Part shown: positions 1 through 12,277 of the stretch, in pieces | Layout: every line of letters starts with the position of its first letter | Position numbering within the stretch: the stretch's first letter is position 1 | From: Deuterostichococcus epilithicus | Lineage: Eukaryota > Chlorophyta > Trebouxiophyceae > Prasiolales > Stichococcaceae | Reading direction: 5' to 3' | NCBI GenBank assembly: GCA_033439295.1 | Contig: JAVTLE010000021.1 | Span: forward strand, 1,054,009 to 1,118,008 | DNA length: 64,000 nt | The notes under the pieces: model-generated | Told to the model about the DNA's origin: nothing | The model's database searches: none | The model's input: the letters and a program-made list of their open reading frames with translations, nothing else | Translations under genes and position numbers: made by a program

Positions 1-3000
1 TACACCGGCGGCGCCGCCCGACTGTCGCCAGACGGCCTGCAGCTGGCGTGCACATGCGGCGATGAGGCAAAGGTAGCTGCTGATTTGTGAGAGCAAAAAT
101 CCAAACAGAGACCCATGTCCATTCGCAATGTTGCCACAGCCGCCGGCCGCCTGAGGAATTTGCCTGTTCGCACAGGTGATTTCCGTTGCCACCGGCGAGG
201 TGCTGCACACGCTGCCAGGGGTGAGCAATCTGAGCCAATCATGCCAAACGAATGCGCAGCTGCGCCATCGACTATGCCACAGTGCACCATATGCTGTGTT
301 TCGATTTATATTTATAGAATTAAAAAATGTCAGCAATGGAAAGCCTGACGGTTCACACTGTGAACAGGACTCGGAGCCGTTGACGGCTTTGGCCTACAGT
401 CCCGACGGCAGCCGCATATACACGGCGTCACGCAGCCTGCAGCAGCGATGCTGGGAAGTGGCGTCCGCACGCACCCTGCGTGCCTTCAAGGTGTGTCTGG
501 GCGGCTGGGCACATCCATGTTGCGACAATGATGGGCCATCGATATAATTCGCATTTCTGCAGCCGCCAAATCCATCACGTTGCCAGTCAGTATCGTGTCC
601 GACATCAGTTGAGTCGTACCTGTGAGATTGCCCACTTCACAGCTGCAATGCCGACGGGGGCAAGTGTTCGAGCCCTTCAAATCGTTGGTCTGTCTCCTGA
701 CCGGCTCGCCGCCGCGCCGCAGGGGCACAAGGCGCCGGTGGCAGATATGGCAGTGGATGCCTCGGGCGGGCTGCTGGCCAGCGCCAGTGCCGACCGCAGC
801 GTGCGGGTGTGGGACACCGATGGCGGCTACTGTACCCACGTGTTCACCGGACACACGTGAGCGGTTTGCGGCGCGCGTGTGGCCTGTTTTGCCTGGCTCG
901 CTCGCATGGCACCCGAATGCAAGACGTTGCTTTGCAACTGGCAATGCATGCCGTGTGCAGGCGCTGTTGACCATCGACGGCTTTTGACATGCTCGAGGCG
1001 ATGGTGTCATGCTGAAGCGCCGCCTGTGCTGAGAAGCTCGGGCGCCTCGGTTTGCAGGGGTGTGGTGTGCAGCGTGCTGTTCCACCCGAAGCAGTTGACC
1101 CTCGTCTCGGGCGGCGACGACGCGGAAGTGCGGGTGTGGGACCTGGTCGACAAGTCCTGCATCGCCGTGCTGAAGGTGCGTTTCTTTCTCACCTGCGTCC
1201 GCAGCGACGGGTCGGGGTTGGCGCAAGACACTGATGCTGAGGTCGTGTGTTCACGCCTTCTCCTGTGCAACAATGTGTCATAGATGATGGTACCCTGATG
1301 TGCGACTGTCATCACTCTTGGCTCAGCTCTTGTGCCACCCCACCCGGATCGACAGGGGCACTTCAGCGCGGTGACGTCCTTAGCGCTCGGTCCGGACAAC
1401 TGGACGCTCCTGTCGGGTAGCCGCGACAAGACGGTGCACCTGTGGGACCTGCGCAGCCACGCCAAGACCGCCACCATCCCCATCCACGAGGCGGTGGAAG
1501 GTGTGCAGGCCGGTCTTTCCCTTCCGTGGCTCCTGTCGAGAGGCCCTGCAGGTCAAATGCTGGTCGACAAGTTGGGATTCCAAACAATGGGCAGGCAGGC
1601 TTCGAGGTTGCATGCACCTACCTGCCGCTCACATCTGGTGTGCACATCTGCGCGCAGGCGTGGTCGCGCTGCCAGCTGGTTCGACATTTCCGGGCGTCAA
1701 AGCCGTCGGCGCGGCCGGCAAGCGCACAGTGTTCTTTGTGACGGCCGGCGAGCGCGGCAGGCTACGCATCTGGCGGTGAGCGTGGCGGCTCCGTCTCAAA
1801 GACAATGACACAGCCTGACACGGCCTGATCTACAAAGGTTTCGGGAGAGCGTCATGTGATCCTATCGGAACTGCCATCGCGACGGATGGACAGCATTTTT
1901 GCATGTGCTTGTGTTGGGCAGCGTGCAGGTTGCGCCTAAAAAGGCCCGGGATGCAGCGAAGAGAGGGCACAAACTCCGGCCGGGACGATGGTGCACCTCC
2001 CGACCCTGACTGCATGAGCACATGCAGGTCGGACACACAGAAGTGCGTGTACGAGCAGCCGGCGGTGCCGGGCGGCACCGGCATTGCCGGCAGTGAGGTG
2101 ACATGGCTGGCGCCGCTGCCGGGCGGGCGCGGCCTCGTGGCCGCCACCGGCGACTGCCGCTTCCTGCTGTTCGAGCCGCAGGTGCGGCAGCTGCCGTGCC
2201 TGAGCACCCCTTCGTCTCTGGGTCCTGGCCCGTGAAGCGCTGCGCCAGCTCAGAGTCGACGCAGGCTGCTGCGTGATGCTCCCTCGCCTCGGCGGGTGGA
2301 GGTGGCCGTGAGCGGCGCCCTGCTGGTGCCACCGGCAGCTGCAGCCGGCTGTCGCACTGCACATGTGACATGTGGCAGGGTCAGCAGAGTCGTCCGGCGC
2401 AGCGCAGCCATCGCAGTGCCCTCATCCGCTCCTGCCGCCGTGCTCAGGGCGGAGACGCCAGCGGGCTGGCCATCGCACGGCAGCTGGTGGGCAACAACGA
2501 CGAGGTGACGGACCTGCGTTTCGTGGGGCCAGCGGCGGCACCGACCCACCTCGCGGTCGCCACCAACAGCCCCGCCATCCGCTTGTTCGACACGGTGGGC
2601 GTGCCTCGTTGCCATTCGGCATTGTGCATCAGGCGCCGCACCTCAACCACCACAAACGCAAAACCTGGTTGAGGTCCCCTGGTGCGGCACTGCTCGTTTT
2701 GCAGACGTGTGTCTTGGCTCGAACCGGTGTGCCTTCCACTGCACCCCCAGGTGTGACAGCATGTGCAGGAGGGCCCCCTGGAATGGGAAGAGCATGCCTT
2801 GCAGATGGGATGCAGACGGGGTGCGGCGGTCGTGACAAGTCAGTTTGTGGTTGGAAATGATCGCCGCTTGTCACGTCGTGTGCCAGGAGCACCTGGGCTG
2901 CGTGGCGTCGCTGGAGGGGCACACCGACATCGTGCTGGCTCTGGACGTGCTGGAAGTTGCGGCGGCAGGGGACGGCAGCGCCGCCGCCCGCACGCTGCTG

Positions 3001-6000
3001 CTGTCGGGCGCGAAGGACAATAGCATGCGCCTGTGGGAGGCGCCCGGCGGCCGCTGCCTGGGTGAGTGGCGTCCCTCCAGGCCGCTGCTGCAGCTGGCCT
3101 CCAATGTGCAGCGCTGCGTGTGGGGCAGCGCTGCCGAGCCCTCGACACCTGGGGTCGTTGCCCTCCTGGTGCTGCGCATTCCGTTGCCACGCAGCTGACA
3201 GCTCAGGCTTGGTGCGCAGGTGTGGGCGAGGGCCACATCGCGGCGGTCAGCGCGGTGGCCTTCTCGCGGCGCGGCGCCAAATTTGCCGTCTCGGGCGGCG
3301 CCGACAAGCTGCTGAAGGTGGGTCCGGAATTGCGAGTCCAGAATCGCCCGCGGGCCAGAAGTCTGCCAAGGTTGTGCGCTGGCCTCCGGAGCCCCTGGCC
3401 GCGCTTCGAAGTCGGAGGGCAGGAGAGGCCGCCGCAGGGGGGCAGATGCCGCAAACGCAGAGTGGTTTCCCGCCTCGGCTGGATGTGCTCGCGATTGCGC
3501 CCCGAGTGAAGCGCTGTGGCGCGCAGTGCAGGCGCCGCACACGGGACGCGGCGCGCCGCTGCAAACCCACTGCACTCGACAGCATCTCCGACCGTTGAAG
3601 AGTCTACAATGCCCGTCCGCAAACCCTAAACCCTGCCGGCTGCGCAGGTGTGGGACCTGCCGGCGGCGCTGGTAGAGGGGGGCGACGCTGGCGCCGGCGC
3701 CAGCCCGGTCGACATGCGTGTGACGGCGGCGGTAGCAGCGCACGACAAGGACATAAACGCGCTGGCGGTGTCGCCCAACGACGCGCTGGTCGTCACCGCC
3801 TCCCAGGACCGCACTGCCAAGGTGGGGCTCCACTCAGCACTCAGACGGCCCAATCCTTGACAGTGTGAACACATCCGAGTTGAGGGGGACATGTTGCGTG
3901 AGTTGGTGCCCGTTCTCGTGCGGCTTTTGGGCTGCGCCAGACGGCGTCACGAGAGCCAAGCCTGGATGCGGGTTCGCGGTCGGGAGGTTGAAGCCACAGG
4001 CAGATAGGTGTAGGCGCTCAGTGGCAGCACCATTGCGCACCAGCGTTGCACAGCATCATCACAGTTGCCTCACCAGAGGCGCTGCCCGCGGCTGGTCTGT
4101 GGAATACAAAAGATATCAAGACTCCCTCCCTGCGCGTGTCCCGCAGGTGTGGAAGCTGCCGTCGCTGGTGGCGGTGCTGACGTTGCGCGGCCACAAGCGT
4201 GGCGTATGGCATGCCGCATTCTCCCCTGTCGACCAGGTGTCTCACTGGATCAAGCCTCCAGACTTCCTGTGCGCTTGCGTGCGGTATCAGGAGCAGTGCC
4301 GTCCTGCACAGCAGCCTGGGATCCTGGAGGTCGGCACACAGCAGATGACTCGAGCAGCCGACCTGGCGGCGCCGCACTGGCCTGCATGGTGCATCGACTG
4401 CTGTCCACGAATGAACGTATTGCGCCCGCCGGCACAGCCTGCAACTCCGGCTGCAGGGCGATCTTTAGGTGAGTCCTGAACCCGGGCTGTGTTTCCAGGC
4501 GGTGGCGACGGCCAGCGGCGACAAGACGGTGCGGCTGTGGGGGCTGGCGGACGGCGCCTGCCTGCGCACCTTCGAGGGGCACACCTCCTCCGCCCTGCGC
4601 TGCTGCTTCCTGTCCGCCGGCACACAGGCGCGCACCTGTCGCGAGTCGTGGCTTCCCGACACGGTCCAGGGGCACAGTCCAGCCAGGCACGCGCCCTGCA
4701 GGCCGGCAAGGAGAGGCTTGCGGGGCGTCCGCTTCGGCAGCCTGTGGCGCAGGCCCTTCCGCCCTCGGTGTCGGGACCATGCTGTGGGCCTCGCGCACAT
4801 CCTGTGCATGTGCCTTCCGGCAGGAGCTCGCGACTGCAGTCGACAGCGGTATGTCCACCGCCGACGTTCACAGCCAGGACAGGCAGTGCCGACGCTGAAG
4901 CAGCTGCTGACGGGCTGTTCACTGGCGGTGCTGATGCGTGGCCAGCAATCTGCCTCGCAGCTGATGAGCTCGGGCGCGGATGGCCTGGTCAAGCTGTGGA
5001 GCGTGCGCAATGCCGAGTGCCAGGCCACCTTCGACGAACACGAGGGCAAGGTAAGGCATGTACCGGACGTAGTCATTCACGCGCACAAAGCTCCCTGGGC
5101 CAGCTGAGCCACCGGCGCACCATAGCGTTATCTGTGTAGGCAGACTCCGGAGGGGCAACGAAACCATGCTGCACACTCGAGGGCACTGAGCGCTGGCATA
5201 AATTTACTTGCCAATCTTTTCCAACACAATGCTCACTGGGTGGCTGGGTATTATGGCAGGTGTGGGCGATGGCGGTGGGCGGCGCTGGCGAGGGCCTGCT
5301 GGCGACCGGCGCTGCAGATGCGACCGTGGCCATCTGGGAGGATGTGACCGCCGCTGACGAGGAGGCGGCGGCGGCGGAGTCCGCGGCCGTCGTGCTGAAG
5401 CAGCAGGACCTGTCCAATGCGCTGCAGGTGCATCTCTGTAAGGCTGTGACTTGTTGGGTTTCTTGTGGAAGCGTGGTGCAGGCCTAAGGGCACAGCTACG
5501 AGGCCGCACTGTGCGGCATGATGGCACATGTTGCCTTCTGTCGACGAAGCAGATGTGCTTCACATAACCCGGGCACCGTGGCATTTCGGGTTGTCCCCAA
5601 GCGCACTGATGGAGGCGCCTGGTTGTCGGGTCTCTGAGCGCGCAAACGCCAGCGCTGTTTCCCTGAGCGCAGCGGAAGGACTACGCCTCGGCGGCAGCGC
5701 TGGCGTTCGAGATGCAGCAGCCGCGGCGCCTGCTGTCAGTTGTGGATGCGGTGCTCAGCGGCGGCAGCAGCAGAAGCGGCAGTGGCGGAGGCAGCAGAGG
5801 GGCCGCCATACTCGAGTCCCTGGCAGCCGGCTGGGACAAGTGAGCGCCGTCTCTGCAGCAGTACAGCCTTGCCTGCCGAATTTGCTTACAGAGACAATCT
5901 CATGATGCTGTCCCGATCATGTCCACCATATATTTAGAGTTAGCAAGGGCTCTTGCCTGCAGCGAAGTTCGACAGGCAGGGCCGGCAGCGCTCACTTATG

Positions 6001-7134
6001 CGTGAGACTGCGCGGCTTTTGCCTGTCTGCTGTGCTTTTGCGAACGAGATGCAACCCACAGCGCGGAGCTGCTGTTTACAAGAATGCCGCACGCACGCAG
6101 CGACCACACGCGGCTCCCGTGTTCACGAGGACCAATGCGGTTGTGTCTTTCATGTGCAGGGAGCAGCTGAAGACGGCGCTGGAGTACATTCGGGAGTGGA
6201 ATACCAACTCGCGGCTGTGCCACGCGGCGCAAGCGCTGCTGGCCGCCATCCTGCGGCGCCACTCCCCCCAGGTGCAGCGAGAGTCCTGCACGCTCAGCAC
6301 CTTGCAGCAGCCCTCTGTACCATTCGGGTGAAGAATGGACGCCTGCATTCCTGATAGGTCATTGCAGTTCTGGCATTTCAATGCAAAACGCCCATCCAAG
6401 AAGTCGTCCGCAAGCGTGATGACTCGAAGACGGGCGCCGGCCCCAGAGGCGGGAGTCCCAGAGGCAAGGGCGCTCGCGCAGAATTGAGATCCTATCACGC
6501 CGCGCCGCAGGCGCTGCTGGCTGTGCCCGGCATTGCGGAGCTGCTGGAGGGGCTGACGGCATACACGCAGAACCACTTTGTGCGGCTGGGCCGCCTCCAG
6601 CGCTCTGCCTACCTGCTGGACTACACGCTCGCCTCCATGAACGTGCTGCTGCCACCCAGCGGCGGCGACGCCGGCGCCGCCGATATTGATGGCAACGCTG
6701 ACGGCGACTTCATGGGCATCGAAGAAGTGAAGGCGGCTGAAAATGGCACAGTTGAACATGATGCGCCGCCGTCGCCGGCGACGCCGCCGCAGCAGGGGTC
6801 AGAGGCCGACGGCGCCGGCGGTGCAGCAGGCGCGCAGCAGGAAGAGCCGTCAGGCGAGGGGCCAGCGGATGCGGCAGCGGAAGCCGCGGCCCCAGCTGCG
6901 GACACCGCCGCTCCTGCTGCAGATGCTGAAGCAGCAGACCTCGGAGTGGCCGCTGAGCAGGCGGCAGACGGTGCTGAGGCGCCAGCAAAGAGCAGAAGGA
7001 AGCAGCCGTCGGCGAAGAAGCGGCGAAAGTCGGAGGCGGCAGCAGCGTCAGTCGACATGCCTTCATTGGTTGTTGATGCGCCTAGAACAGTGCCCAGGGC
7101 CAAGAAGGCCAAAAGGGAAAAGGCAAAGGTGTAG
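1..7134 (+). CDS. UTP13: UTP13/TBL3, WD40 subunit of the small-subunit processome (5' partial)
   Basis: Nucleolar WD40 protein of the UTP-B complex, which acts with U3 snoRNP in early 18S pre-rRNA processing. The window starts inside the gene. Exons: <1-72, 176-220, 368-490, 723-856, 1058-1175, 1356-1500, 1658-1775, 2028-2181, 2448-2594, 2887-3061, 3220-3317, 3648-3821, 4147-4236, 4499-4627, 4961-5050, 5260-5427, 5673-5839, 6160-6271, 6511-7134; all phases agree and give 960 residues. At least eleven WD-repeat ends are visible (VRVWD, VHLWD, LRIWR, IRLFD, MRLWE, VWDLP, VRLWG, VKLWS, VAIWED), which fits the tandem propellers of the family. The SASRSLQ-type element and the C-terminal Utp13 domain (REWNTNSRLC ... 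HFVRLGRLQRSAYLLDYTL) separate it from other WD40 proteins. The tail is Ala/Glu-rich and then Lys-rich (KSRRKQ, KKAKREKAKV), longer than in yeast and human and probably a nucleolar signal. The intron 4628-4960 begins with GC. Confidence 0.93.
3621..3634. repeat. short interstitial plant-type telomere motif
   Basis: Two copies of the AAACCCT unit (TTTAGGG on the other strand) lie in a UTP13 intron. TTTAGGG is the telomere repeat of plants and many trebouxiophyte algae. At 14 nt it could be chance. Confidence 0.35.
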
Positions 7135-7785
7135 TGGATTGCGAGCGGCGGTCCTGTTACGTTTCGTGCGATGGTCACAGGCTGGGTGTTGTTGAGTAGA
7201 CAGTTCGAGTGTTGCATCAGAGACATCAGAGATCAGTGCTGAAGAAGGCCGGAACCACACCGCTGACTGCAGCTTGTCCTTTATTTAGGCGGATCAGAAA
7301 CAAACAAAACAGGCAAAGACGAACAAGTGAAGTGGACAGCACATGGCCTGCGCAGTCTGCGCACATGATTGTTTACAGGTCGCTTTTGTGGAAGCATGAT
7401 AACCTGCTTGAACCTGACGCATCCTGAGTCTTCAACTGCTGCATCATACAAGCAACGCAACCGCACGTGGTCGCCCGTTCGCAAGTCGACTGCAAGCCGC
7501 CATTCCGAATGGCGCGGCAGGGCGAGCACCATCAAAGGTCACGCTCCCTGCGCCGGCTGCTGCTGCGCTCCCCATCCCTGTGGCGTTTGCTCGACCTGCA
7601 GGAGGAACGCCCAACATTCAAGGGCCCTGCTGACAGCAGTCCTCTGGAAAGAGGGGTACACCTGCACTGCTGTGACCCGCACCAGGCAAGGATGCGCGGC
7701 AAGGGTGCACATCAAAGCCAGCACAGCTGGCGTTGATGTACATCAAGTGCCACCATGGATAGCTGTGTCGGATGAAAGACCGTTG
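7135..7785. other. convergent intergenic region, 3' ends of UTP13 and U1-70K
   Basis: This is the 651 bp between two converging stop codons. It should hold both 3' UTRs. A TGTAA pentamer, the green-algal polyadenylation signal, is readable on the minus strand near 7373-7377 and could serve U1-70K. No exon, RNA gene or repeat was recognised. Confidence 0.5.
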
Positions 7786-10700
7786 TCACCTGTCGTCGAC
7801 CTCGCCGGCCTCGCGTTCGTGGCGGTCGCGCTTGCGCTCACTCCTGGGCTCCCGCTCCCGCTCCCTGTCCCGGTCCTTCTCCCTGTCGCCCCTGCAGACG
7901 CACGGCAGGCCCGGCCATCAGCAGTAGATCACGTGCACCAACAGGCAGCGCGTAGGCAGCAGCGCGCAACGACTATTACCAGGTAGAGCCAGGACTCGCC
8001 GGTTGATGCGCCATGGGAGTGCAGGCGACGTTCATGCCATTGATCGTGATCGGGCTCAGCACTTCTTAGAGATGAATGGTCTACAACAGGGGCATCCCCC
8101 TTTCGGTGGATTGACAGATAGTATTGTTCATCAGCGCCCATGATCGATACAAGCAAAAGCAAGCTGCTGTCAGAAGTTCATGAAACACCATCTCCCCAAC
8201 CCTGCAGTGCGGGGAAGCAGAAGTCGCCAAGTGTATGCAGCAGAGGAGGGTGCACACCCGCGGTCGCGGTCGCGGTCGCGAGACCTCTCGCGCTTGCTGC
8301 CGTCCGCCGAGCGGCCGCCCCGATCGCGCTCGCGCTCGCGGTCCCTACGGCGCCAAAACAGCTGCTCGATCCAGCACGTCAACTCCGGAGCGCTTCCACG
8401 CTCAGCCACGCTGGTATGCTGGCAGGGGTCGGACCTCGCAATTCGCCAGCGGCTACCAAGTCCGAGCATCTCGAGTGGCCACATGGTAGCAGGGTGAACA
8501 GAGCTGGAATGAAGTCCCTCTGGGCTGGCAGGCACTCGCAAATGTCGTTGCTGGAAGCGCAGAAAGCGGGCACCTGTCAGAGCGGGCGCGCTCGACGTAG
8601 TCACGGTCGGTGCGGTCCCGCTCGGCGCGGGCGGGCCTGTCGCGTTCCCTGTCCCGCTCCCGCGCCTTCTCCCTCTCCCTGTCCCTGCACACGCGCATGA
8701 CAAGGTGCAGTTGAGGCTAGTGCACGATGAAACCTGTGTGCATCAGTGCCGAAGCCCGCTGCGCAGATCGCTACACAAGTAGAGCGGCTAGCGAAACCTG
8801 CGAACGCAGCCGCTCGGAGATGGTGCCAGCAGGGCACATGTCACCGCAGCTCGCTGTCGGCTGAGGGCAGCAGAGCTGGTGACCGCACTGAGATCGCAGC
8901 CTGCATGCTTTGTGCGGCAAGGGCTCAGACTGCCGCGCAACACTGCGATGCCAGACGCCTCCCGGACGCGCCGCGCCCGTCGCTGCGTGCAACGCCGTGG
9001 GATCAGGGGCTCCCCCCTCCGCCAGGTCAGCGAAATTACCGGTCCTCGGCGCCAGAGGACACGGGCCACTGCTGCGCGGCGGGCGGTGGCGGCATGGGCT
9101 CCCGCGCCCGCGGCTCCGGGCGCCGCTCCTCCTCCCGCGCCCGTGGCTCCGGTCGCCTCTCGTCCCTGGGTGCCACCACCGCATCCACCGCCCTAGAACA
9201 GATGAGTCGGTAAAGCAGGCTGCTCCAGGCGGACTGGGGCAACATGCCCCTGGGCGGCAGCATGTCTGGTCGCGAGCAGCAACTCTCGGCATCGGCCTGC
9301 AGCTCGACGAGCAGCTGCGGCCGGAGGCGGCAGCAGTGGCACTCTGGCCGGCGCGCGGCAGGAGCACAAGCAGGTCTATGCACTGCTTCTGAAGGTGGCC
9401 AGTGATGCTGCAGGCAAGCAGGGAAGGCGGCAGGCAAACCGGGGCGGCGGCGCGCGGCCGGAGAGGCCCATGCCGGCGGCGGCAGCGCGGTCCAGCGGCG
9501 GCAGGCCCCGCTTTGCACGCACATTGGGGTTTTTGGGCTCCTTTGGGTCGCGTGACTCGCCGCCCTTGCCGCCGCCCAGACGCCGCGGCCGCCTGTTGGC
9601 GTGCGGGGCAGCTCAGGACTGCTAACAAGCATGCACTCCAGCACCAGGGCGCAAGGCATGCGGAGTTGCAGCGCACCGGGGGACACCGGCAGCTTGGACT
9701 TGCTGCACTTCAGGACTGCACAGACAGGCAAGAGGAAGCGCACAGCAACAAGAACGAGCAGAGCATGAATTGCAGAGTGCGTCAAGGGGGTGCAGCACAG
9801 GTTTAGGAGTAGAGGTTTGGGACCGCAACCAAGATCAGCCGGTTGACAAGATCACGTGGCTCTGTGGCCTGAGAGCAGGGCGCCCGGGTCAACAGCGGAG
9901 TAGTGCAAGCTGGCTTCGAGGCCATCCAGAGCTGAAGGGATACCACATATAGGAGACTCACCAGTTGGGCACGGTGCGGCCGCGCTCCACGTCGACGGTG
10001 ACGCGCTTACCCTCGACCTTGCGCCCGTCCGCCAGCTTGTAGGCGTTCTTCATGTCGTTCTTGTGCTCGAACTCGATGAAAGCGTACCCGCGGGGCTTAC
10101 CTGTTGCGTGAGGAAACTTGCGTGAGGAGAGTTTGGGGCCCGGGGTCAGTGCCGAAAGGCTTTACCTGAATGTTTACCTGGCGTTTACCTGAGTGCATGG
10201 CTTAGGGTGGGTTTGCGTGTGAGGGGCTTCCGTGCGGCGCCCCTGCTTGCACGTTACCTGATCAGCGTGCAAGCAGGGGGATGGGAGCAGCAGTAGCAGC
10301 AGCAGCAGCGGCGCAGCGCCAGGAGAGGCGGCATGTGCCGCAGTGTGCACAGCCTGCCAAAGCGCCGCAAAGTGCAGAGTGAGCAGAAAAGTCTGACAAC
10401 AGACGGTCGTAGCAAGCGAGGTGCTGCCCCTGACATTCTGCAAGACAACTGCAGCGCAGATGCCTTGCCAACACCTGCTGCTGCACCCTTTCCTGGTGGG
10501 CTTTGGCGCATCGCATGCGCACAGGGCTGTTTGCGACGTGCACCTGACTTGGTGTTGTGCACGATGGAGACGCTTTTGATGGCGCCATACTCCTCGAATT
10601 CCCGCTGCAGCCGCTTCTCCGTCACATCGAAGCTGAGGCGCCCCACGAACAGGGTTTTGAAGGGGTCTCCCTGCCAGCAGAGGAGGCATGCACAAAGTCT

Positions 10701-11853
10701 CAGCACAGCTTGCCAGAGATGCCATCATCGCTTGTAAGGCCAGCCACGCCAGCAGCTTACTCACTGAATAATGAGACATGCTGTGAACGTGGCACAGGCA
10801 ACCAGAAGCGCTTAGTGACGGCTGGCATCAAGATGAAGCGTGTGCCTGGGAGCAACGAGCCTGCAGGGATCATGCAGAACGCAGCTCCAACCACGAGCAC
10901 TGGCTACCGCGCACCTCGATGTGAGGGTCCTTTGCAGGGTCCCACTTCTTGATGCTGCGCTCCATGGCCTCCGCTGCCTGCATCCCGGAGTCTGTCTGGG
11001 TGAGTTGCTGGTCGACAGTCATGACCCTGTTAGATGGACCGATCTCGTTCGGCAGCAGGCGATCCTCGGACCACGATATGCATGCCACGAGGAGATGAAG
11101 GCTGGGGCGCACCTCCTTCAGCTTGTTCTTCCGGAGCTTCACATCCCTGCAGGCACATATACATTAGAGCAGATCAGGGCGGCATTCACATTTGCGGACC
11201 CCATAGGCAGGTCTCATCCCTGGCACGACAGCGCGGGCTCTTCTTTGGATAAAGCTCAAGAATCTGTAAGGCCGAGACGTGTAGGGGACGCCAACAGGGT
11301 GTAAAAGAAGGAAAGACTCACTTCTCCAGCTTGAGCGGCTTCTCGATGCGCGCCTGCGCCACCATCTCAGGGTTGCGGAACACCCGGCCCTCGGGGACCG
11401 CCTCCTCGGGTTGCGGCTCATACTCCGCGTCGCCCGGGGCCGCAAACTTGTCCAGGTACTGCGCTATGCCAGAGTAGGCGGGCGCCGGCTTGCGGTGGTG
11501 CGGCGGCAGCTTGTGCGGCAGCGGCGGCAGCGGCTCGAACAGCTCCAGCAGCTTCTTCGGCAGCCCCGTCTTGTGGCCCGAGATGCCCGCCTTGAGCTGC
11601 CGCTCCTGCTCCAGCTTGGCGGCTATCGCCGGGTTGCTGCGGGGGCGGGGCAGCTCGGACTCAATGATGGGTAACTCTGTGCTGGATCACCTCACCGGCG
11701 GCAGACCGGCGAGAAAGCAGCATCTGGACGCTATCACCGTCGTGAGCTCGAGGACGTGACGACACAGCGCGCCGTGCAGGCGATAGGCAAAGATGCAACA
11801 CTGCACTTGGAGGTGAACTGACTAGAGGTGGTCTTGCAGCGCGGGCACCTCAT
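7786..11853 (-). CDS. U1 small nuclear ribonucleoprotein 70 kDa (U1-70K)
   Basis: Binds stem-loop I of U1 snRNA and contacts SR proteins during 5' splice-site recognition in the nucleus. Exons in transcript order: 11849-11853, 11322-11681, 11113-11146, 10915-10977, 10544-10670, 9962-10100, 9440-9592, 9040-9192, 8574-8684, 8258-8344, 7786-7891, giving 445 residues. The N-terminal segment ([20 protein letters not shown], then [11 protein letters not shown]) is the Sm-core and U1-C contact region. The RRM carries RNP2 (TLFVGRLSF) and RNP1 ([10 protein letters not shown]) and is followed by [20 protein letters not shown], all diagnostic of U1-70K. The tail is rich in RE/RD dipeptides ([15 protein letters not shown]) and ends [11 protein letters not shown]. 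The start is inferred: ATGAG, a GTGCCC donor, then a CAG acceptor gives [12 protein letters not shown], in frame and family-like; this five-base first exon is the least certain part. The intron phases of the tail exons are unusual and are reported as a finding. Confidence 0.93.
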
Positions 11854-12277
11854 AGCGCCTCTCTATGTACGTCAAAGGTAGGCACGAGGCTCACGCGCCA
11901 CCGCCGCACTGCATCCTGTACTCCTGCCCTGCTGCTACGATCAGTGCTATTGATGCCGCCCTGCCATCCTTGTGTGCTCCAAGGACAGCGCGGCCGCTGG
12001 CGTCCCCACACAGGCAGCGACGTGCAGTCACCGATATAGTCTTCGGGGCGTCCGTGCACTGGCAGTTTGCTGGACTGCGCCTGCGTGCTTGCTGAAAGCT
12101 CACCAGAATCTGAGAGTCCCTTGCCAACTTTTGCATCGGTCGGCTCGCTACTTCGTCATGCAACAGTGCCACATTGCGATCGTTGATGACACTTCTAGCA
12201 TTACAAGGAGAATAGTTCAAGCCAGTGCCACCTGCAGCTAGAACTCTGCGCATTCGTAGGCCCAGCACTCTTGCAGC
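11854..12277. promoter_or_regulatory. divergent promoter region, U1-70K / bL21m
   Basis: This 424-bp gap separates two head-to-head start codons and must hold both 5' UTRs and promoters. No clear TATA box or known operator was recognised. Confidence 0.5.

Noticed and set aside
3621-3634. Evidence for a chromosome-fusion point from telomere-like repeats
   Set aside because: Only two units occur, inside an intron of an intact gene; chance is sufficient.
2871-3833. 320-codon open frame on the minus strand
   Set aside because: It lies opposite UTP13 WD40 exons with consistent splice sites. Its translation is compositionally biased and shows no family motif.
8258-8700. Tandem repeat of CGGTCG-like units
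   Set aside because: These encode the RD/RE dipeptides of U1-70K and are coding low complexity, not a separate repeat element.
8771-9676. 301-codon minus-strand frame overlapping U1-70K
   Set aside because: It is a different frame of the same strand. The correct frame gives RPRRLGGG and the Arg-rich tail with matching phase-2 junctions; this one gives Cys/Pro-rich noise.
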